A stretch of DNA of 64,000 nucleotides from Chondrilla cf. caribensis (taxonomy: Eukaryota; Porifera; Demospongiae; Chondrillida; Chondrillidae): the NCBI GenBank assembly GCA_964020155.1, contig OZ026548.1, forward strand, positions 4,172,397 through 4,236,396, written 5' to 3'. The notes under the pieces were generated by a model that had not been told where the DNA came from, made no database searches, and saw only the letters and a list, made by a program, of their open reading frames with translations. This document shows positions 25,501 to 64,000 of this stretch, one piece after another (positions within the stretch are counted from its first letter, which is position 1; each line of letters begins with the position of its first letter). The position numbers were made by a program, and so were the translations under genes.

Positions 25501-28500
25501 CATAATGGGCTCGCTGAATTGACCGTTGTCAAACTTCCATCGTGATTCAACACTGTTCCAGAGGGAATCACGGTACCGGTCGTCCTTCATTAGTGCTCGT
25601 AGGGGAATTGTAAATACATCAGTCCTCATCGATAGGCTTGCTGCCATGACAATGGCCTCAGTTGGACATGCAAAACACATACCAAGGAGAACCAACTTAC
25701 AAAGATGCAAATCAAGAGGTAGTGATAGGCAGAAGTGGCCCAATGTGGTGATTTCACTCTCCAGCTCGCACTCTTTGGTAATTCCCCCACTCTTGTATAA
25801 ATTGCTTACAGCATCTTGTAGCTGTAAACAGCTTGGTGGTGAAAGGGTTTCTTTGAGCAAACTTGAAGGACGTTTGTATGACAAAAAGCTACAGAGTACT
25901 TTAGCTTGAAGCAACAGCCGAACTAAAGAGGATTTCACCATTTCTGGGTCATCGTATGGAGGAAGCTTGCATTCATAATGCTGAGAGGTGACCAAGTGCA
26001 CTGCTGTTCCTGGAAAGACTCTTCCTACTCTCCCTCCACGCTGCCTACATGATGCTTGAGAACACCATTGTAACTCCAAAACAGAGAGGTTTCGATATGG
26101 ATTGTATTTCACTTGCTTCCTGAGGCAGAAATTAATAACCAAACGCAGCTTGGGAATGGTTAACGAACTTTCAGCTATTGATGTGGCAATGATGATGTGA
26201 GCCGAGTCCAATGGGGGAGGTCGATATGCATCACGCTGGTCGCTCATTGGAACTTCAGAATGCATAATAAACACTCTGAAATATTGTTGTAAATCTTGTT
26301 CCTCCAGCTGAAGATGAAGACTATCGTAGAGCATCATCATTTCACTTAATCCAGGAAGAAACACAAGGATGCCCTCACCAAGGTTTGCCTCAGCAATAAT
26401 CAAATTGCAGCATATTGCTATCCTGGGATCACCAGGTTTAAGATTCAAAGTAAGTTTATCCTTTTCAATTATTGTAGTGCACTGCTCTTTCACTGTCTTC
26501 CTTGCTTTATTTCGTATCACCTCAAGATCATGAGAATCAAACTTTGTTCTCTTCCGATCAACTACAGCTTCACAGTTTTTAGCCAAGTCATTGATATAAA
26601 TTTGCTTCACTGGATATTGGCGTCCTTCAATAAACACAGGTTGTGCAACATCCAATCCTTTTTTAGCAAAATATTCAGAATAGAGTGTGTTCTCGAGGGT
26701 AGCTGACATCAAAACCACTTTGGTTCGGCATTCATGCTTCCAAAGAAGGAAACTTCTCACAACCAGGCAGAGAAAATCTGCTTCAGCTGCGCGATCATGC
26801 ACTTCGTCGAGGATGATGTGACTGAATTTACTGAGCCTTTCTGATATTTCCCCAGATGTCAGGAACTGCAAAACAAAGAGAAAATACATGTACATGAGTA
26901 GCATTGACAGTTATGTGTACATATTGTAACAAATTCAATTTATTCTATATAATAAAAAATGAATTATGGTTGAATATTGTTCACATCAAACCTACCTTAA
27001 GTAGGTATCCAGCAGTGACATATGTTATCTTCGTGGTGAAGTGCTCCTCAGACTGTTCGCCTCCAATCCTGTAGCCAACTATTTTATGTTCTTTGTCTTG
27101 CATTTCAGATGCCACTCTTTCGGCAAGGGATTTAGCAGCCATTCGTCTGGGTTGAGTTATGACAATGGAGCAAGTTTCAAGACGGCCCTGTTCACGTTCG
27201 TGTTCATACAAAAATTGAGGGACTTGAGTTGACTTTCCACTTCCAGTTTTTCCATCAATAATGGAAACCTTGTGATTGCAAATTTGTGAGAGGATTTTTC
27301 CTCTCTGCTCCATTATAGGTAACTCATCTTTGATCTGGTCTGTAGAAGGTTGCAATTGATCAGCAACTTCTTGGGAATGTTCCCTCCTCTGACGTTTCTT
27401 GCCGCTGCTAGATTTAAGTGGGGATATCTCTGCAATCCCACCATATTCCTCCAGAACCAAATCATCATCAGATTCTTCTGATTCTTCCAAGTCTAAAAAC
27501 TTTTCTGCTCCTTTCACAGGGATCCTCAGCTTCTCAAGCAGTGGTTCATGTCTTGGTAAAACATTGTGTTTTGTGTTATGAACAGCTTGTTGAAAATGGC
27601 AAATGGCCTGGGTCAGCTTGTCTAGGTCTGATGTCAACCCAGATGTAATCCACTGAACGATCTCTTGAACTTCAGGAAAAGCAATAACTTCTTCCAGAAA
27701 ATTCCAAAGGATTTGTAAGGATTCTTTGACTTTCTTACCACTGCTGGCTTCTCTTTGAGCCACAGCTAGCCTTTGAGCCATATACAGAGGAACGAAGATA
27801 CTGGTATCGAAGAAATCTTCCATTTTTGGGAGGAATGTTGATAGACCAATATAATGGGCCAATGGATAGGCAGATACGGCAGCTGCCCATATGATGGCTG
27901 ACAGAGAAATTTCCTTCATTTTGGGTCGTGTTTTGGAATAAGAAATTGGAGGAGCGCCAGCTGCAACAATGACAAATGTAGCCAGCAATGATTGCAACTC
28001 ATTTTCTGAAATGATATCATTGACAAACACTTCATCATCAACTAGCTTGGAATTGACTGCCAGAAATTTCAAGATAGCAAGTACCAATGATCCATGGAGG
28101 CGTTCTGTCTTGTTCATGCTCAGAAGGGGATCAGATTGTGAAAGGCGTTTGAGTTTTTTTTGTGATGCGTCGGATGATAGCAACCGGAGATTTTCGTGTG
28201 ATTTTAATGGGCTGGCAACTAGATGAAACATACTCAGTATCTTGGTAAGCTGGTCCACTGTAGTACTTTTCAGCCATTGTACATTGATGTTCAAGTCCGG
28301 AATCGGCACTTTCAGGCGTCTACGCGAGTTTTTGTAGTTTCTACCCTCCTCCTCAACTACAGTGGCTTCAAGCATATAGTGGAGAACATTACGTATGGGT
28401 TGGGTAAAATCAAATGCAGGGCAATGGCCAACAGACATGTCTTCCACAAAGAACACCCTGTAGTAGCGCCCTTTCGTAAATCCTGCATTTTCACATTCAA

Positions 28501-29587
28501 AGGAGGAAAATTTTGCTATCGTTGACTGAGTGGGGATGTCACTCAGCTGTCCACTCTGACCTGAATACATTTGCTCGGAGTGTTCCATTGCAGCCTTGTA
28601 ATCCTCGTATAATATGCCTTTCAACTTCATACATGGTGTCAAGGTTTCTTTTGCATTCTTGAGCCATTTTGCCACTTCAATTACGCATTGCTCTTTTCTC
28701 GCCTCAGCGATGCCCAGATGATATTTCACTCGATAGTGGATATTCAGCGGTCTGGTATAGTCATTGCCACACAGAATAGCGAGTTCTGTAACTTGATCCT
28801 CTCTAATTCCAAGACTTTCAGCAAGTATTTCTGGATTAGTAAACCTGCACTTGAGGGATTTCGGCTCACTGTTGATTTTTCCACTATTGAAGCCTAATTC
28901 ATTACCTGTATCAAACAATGGGATTGGAAAGTATGCACACCCTTGGGCAACCGCAAAATCAGTGTCTGATGACAGGATGCCCAACACCGCTGGATTTGCC
29001 TTACAAAGACTTATTAGGGTGTCATCTGCTTCCCTTTTGCATCGAATCACTTGGACGTCAGCTTCAAGCAGAGCTTCCATGCACACAATTGTAGAGAGTG
29101 GGTGCAGTATGGTCTTGACATCATCACTACTTCTAAATCCATCACATACCATTTGCCAATCACTGTTCAATGCTAATTTGCTCCTGTAACGATCAAGGTC
29201 TGTTATTTTCTTCATCTTAGCTTGAATTCCATTGGCTGCATCCACCTGTGCCAGGGGGGTTTCTTCAGAGTGAGTCCGAATGCCATCAGATACAAAAACG
29301 GGCTTAATACCAAGGTAATGAAGAGCTGATACAAACCGCGTAATTTCCTTTGTGAGGGTACGCAAGTGTGATCCATAAAATCGACAATATTGTGACTGAG
29401 TTCCAGTCTTGATTGAGCCTGTGATTACGTTGATTTCCAATGCCTTGGTGACTCCTAAGAAGTCACACAAAAGAATAGGCTGTTGTCCACCAGCTGATGT
29501 CTCTTCAGCTTTCACCTTCAGATCAACTTCTTTGGTAGCTTCATTTCTTTTGTTTTTCAGGAATGTCAGTAGCCTGTCAATACCCAT
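22546..29587 (-). CDS. XPG/Asteroid-type nuclease fused to a DExH RNA helicase, 2,303 residues
   Basis: Two exons, 29587-26996 (864 codons) and 26865-22546 (1,439 plus stop), are separated by a 130-bp intron (AAG|GTAGGT ... TTTGCAG) in phase 0. Met-Gly-Ile at the start is usual for FEN/XPG nucleases. Residues 1-300 form the nuclease: acidic residues D42, D101, E186, D188, D208, D210 and D276 fall where FEN1 has its seven metal ligands (C-D-F, V-S-D-G, R-E-A-D-D, S-S-D-T-D, G-N-D-Y). Residues 300-690 resemble the helical body of Asteroid proteins; 690-765 is acidic/Ser-rich. The helicase follows: GKTGSGKST 779-787, TQPRR 811-815, DEVH 884-887, SAT 918-920, VFLPG 1032-1036, SIAESSLT near 1093-1100, QRGGRVGR 1139-1146, then an HA2-like region to about 1340. 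Residues about 1760-1965 carry TDPPVA-type repeats; the tail ends in a basic run. Likely nucleic-acid processing; substrate unknown. Confidence 0.93.
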
Positions 29588-30537
29588 ACTTGGATATTAG
29601 AGAAATCTGCAAAGTGGGGAAGTATCCAGAATGAAATCCATATGGGCAGTATCATTATCCTATCATTATTAGCATTATCCTATTCAAACCCAAAAGATTT
29701 AAACTTGAAAACCCCAATTCAGTGACAATGTAACATTGCAACTGTTTTACTTTCACTTATTCATTTAGCTAAATGCATATCAGTACTGAATAGGTATAAA
29801 CTGTACTCAGAACAGCTACTCTATATAAATATTTATAATAAATTGTACTCTAAACAGCTACCCTATAAAAATACTAAGGAGATTCCATATAGCTACACTG
29901 CATTAAGTGACATTCATGATTTTCAGGCCTTATCCAATTCCATTTCGATTTTACTTCAAGGGTTAGGGTAGTAGATAATATACATTGCTATTCCCGCCAA
30001 GTGGTCAAAAACTAATAGCTATACACTAAAGATTCTAACTGAGCCTAAACTCTTTTTACCTCAGAAATTGCTTGAAATCGGGGACCATGTAGGAAGATAC
30101 TGCAACGACCAAGTTTAGAGTTGGAAATTTGAGACGGAATCGAAAGACAATGAGCTCCCTGTCATTGAGTTATTACTGTTTCTACAAATCTTGGAATTTC
30201 TATACGCCGTCGCAAGCGTAGTTCTAGGAAACTGCTAGACACGCCCACTCTGTCACGTGATACGGACGGCGTGTTGTTGGTACGTAGTTATTAGTATAGA
30301 TTCAGGCTGCGACTTTTGACATTTCATTATTCACTGTTGTAGTTACAGAATTACTACAAAATTTATTTCGAATACATAAGGTTTAATATACGGAGTGCAC
30401 ATTTAGAGTTTCTATGTACACAGTTTCAATTCTTCGGACCACGCCCACTAATCATGGGTTTCTTTCGGAGGATTTACTCTTGGAGATCCACGTGTCCCAC
30501 ACCGACCGGCTGACTCTATAAAGCGTTCACCTTCGAG
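29588..30537. promoter_or_regulatory. Head-to-head promoter region (nuclease-helicase / EIF3C)
   Basis: The two start codons point away from each other across 950 bp, so both promoters must lie here. A TTTGCAG acceptor-like site just upstream of the helicase ATG (near 29603-29609) hints at a 5' UTR intron. TATAAA occurs at about 30517, only about 20 nt before the EIF3C ATG, and would imply a very short leader if used. CpG-containing sequence is denser at 30170-30540 than elsewhere nearby. Confidence 0.6.
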
Positions 30538-50191
<19,654 letters not shown>

Positions 50192-51549
50192 TGTGCTGGA
50201 AAAGAAAATAGTAATTACTTTATTTGTGCACGTAAACTTGCTAATTTCCATCGTGATATCAATCATAATATCTATTCTACGTAATAATATGAAGCCCAAC
50301 ATTATCAAGTTATGAGGTCCAACATTAATGGATCACTATTTGACCTATGATACAGTTGATGTATGGACGTGTGTATACACACAGCTGGTTTCTGATGCAA
50401 GTACTGTAATAAGATAAAATAACTTTTGAGTAAGGTAATTATTAAAATTTCGAATATAATAATGTACATAATTACAATATTTAAAGTATAATACAGTGGG
50501 ACCCCTCTATTACAAACCTCTGAAATGTGGAAACCTCTATAATAAGGACACCATTCTGTGTCCCAGTCTAGTACTGAAGTGTATTAAATGACCTCCGAAT
50601 TGAGGACACCTCTGTAATAGGGACTAAACTTAAGGTCCAAAAGTGTCCTTAATAGAGAGGTTCCAGTGTTTATAACACGTGATAATTATTCACAGATTGA
50701 ACTACACGTTTGAGCTATATAGGGTTTCCCAGTTTGTTTTATAACTGCAAATTGCTAAAATATGATACTTGTGCATGTTATTATCACAAATGAAATTATG
50801 TACAGTGTCAGATAATAATAATGCAATTAATAATGATACACAGTGCAAGAAAGCAGCTTACCAACTGCAGACATAGTGTTTATTGTGCTATACACTGTTA
50901 CCATGGTAGCAGATCCTGTATTTTTTGCAATGTTATCATTGAGGAAGCCCATATCCTGTATACTGTTGATTTGCGTTACATTAAAATAGCCGCCCACGCG
51001 TGGGACCACAGGATAACACGAAATTGTATTATTGATTACTTCCTATCCTGTGATGCTAATAAGTGTCGCCGCACAGACCGGAAATCAGTTTGGGAATAAT
51101 ATGGTGGTCTCGTTCATCGTGTTTCCCACTGGACCAGTCTGTTGCTCTCAAGTCCGTTTCGTCTCGTTGCTTTAGAGTGCGCTTTTGTATTAATAGGACC
51201 ACGGGTTGTGTTTCTAAGTGAATTTTATGAAGGACGGAAAAAGTAAGATTCTTGTCGCATTTGTAACAGCCTGAAATCGCTCGAAGAAGAGTACAGCGTT
51301 GTTTTAAAGACGACACTGTTGTGTCTCATCATAGATACTCCATTCACGCACACAATTCAGTAGCCTTCTTCCGGTTGTACTTATGATGACAGTGGATTAA
51401 ACGTTTAACCTTTGACAGTTTTTTTTGTACTTTTTGACATAAAACCAGCGCAAGACTGTATCCCCTTCTGTTGCTCTAGTTTGAACGACGTTCTCGCCAA
51501 GCAGTATTCGAGTTGACTCGCGTTTGTTTGATGTTGTTGAGGAAACAAG
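50192..51549. other. Intergenic region between EIF3C and GRK, with GRK leader
   Basis: It contains the 3' end of EIF3C, a MITE at 50494-50668 and, from about 51050, a more CpG-rich stretch likely to be the GRK promoter and leader. No further gene was seen. Confidence 0.6.
50494..50668. mobile_element. Inverted-repeat element (MITE), 175 bp
   Basis: It begins CAGTGGGACCCCTCTATTA and ends TAATAGAGAGGTTCCAGTG. It is the same length as the copy at 10789-10963 and shares its interior (CTCTATAATAAGGACACCAT). TA lies on the left; the right flank is TT, so the duplication has changed or been lost. Confidence 0.8.
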
Positions 51550-63761
<12,212 letters not shown>

Positions 63762-64000
63762 GTATGTGAATGTATCCTGTGGGTATGGAGTTTCAGGGAC
63801 CCCATCCTGCTGTCTGGTTGACTTCAGGTCTTGAAACTCAGGATCTGAACAATATGTACATATGTGCTACGTACATGTGTACGTACATATGTGTTGCATA
63901 CATACTACATGTACGTATGTGCTCCTGCCATTATCTGTAGTCCTGAGTATGTGCGCTTCTGTCAATGGAAGTACATGTACGTACGTATGCTCCTACCATT

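Overview
The window is nuclear DNA from an animal, probably an early-branching invertebrate; a demosponge is my best guess, from gene style only. The supporting facts are spliced genes with GT-AG introns, an eIF3c gene split into about 24 exons, a G-protein-coupled-receptor kinase of the GRK2/3 type, and receptor ectodomains of the activin/TGF-beta class, which are known only from animals. Introns and spacers are crowded with (GT)n/(CA)n tracts, minisatellites, short inverted-repeat elements and words built on GTAC/TACGTA. No bacterial, organellar, rRNA, tRNA or CRISPR feature was seen.

Layout. 1-15.6 kb: fragments of a coiled-coil gene (plus strand) whose multi-exon 2.25-kb cassette has been tandemly copied in two clusters (1-3.1 kb and 11.6-15.5 kb), with several decayed exon copies. 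Between the clusters lie a GC-rich insert with an LTR-like segment, a minus-strand PHD-like exon, a damaged short-chain dehydrogenase and a 35-bp minisatellite. 15.7-18.0 kb: mostly empty. 18.06-21.50 kb (plus): a small membrane receptor with two duplicated three-finger (activin-receptor-like) domains, one membrane helix and a short tail without kinase, resembling a BAMBI-type decoy receptor. 22.55-29.59 kb (minus): a 2,303-residue protein joining an XPG/Asteroid-type nuclease, with all seven active-site carboxylates, to a complete DExH RNA helicase, followed by a long tail with TDPPVA-type repeats. 30.54-50.19 kb (plus): EIF3C, whose 24 exons join in phase into 901 residues. 51.55-63.76 kb (plus): the first five coding exons of a GRK2/3 gene, which runs off the window.

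The helicase gene and EIF3C are head-to-head across about 950 bp that must hold both promoters. The receptor and helicase genes converge tail-to-tail. I see no operon-like functional link; EIF3C and GRK are separate housekeeping and signalling genes. The most interesting items are the nuclease-helicase fusion, the kinase-less double three-finger receptor built from symmetrical phase-1 exons, the tendency of (GT)n tracts to start at 5' splice sites while (CA)n tracts precede 3' splice sites, and two ~100-nt hairpins in one EIF3C intron.
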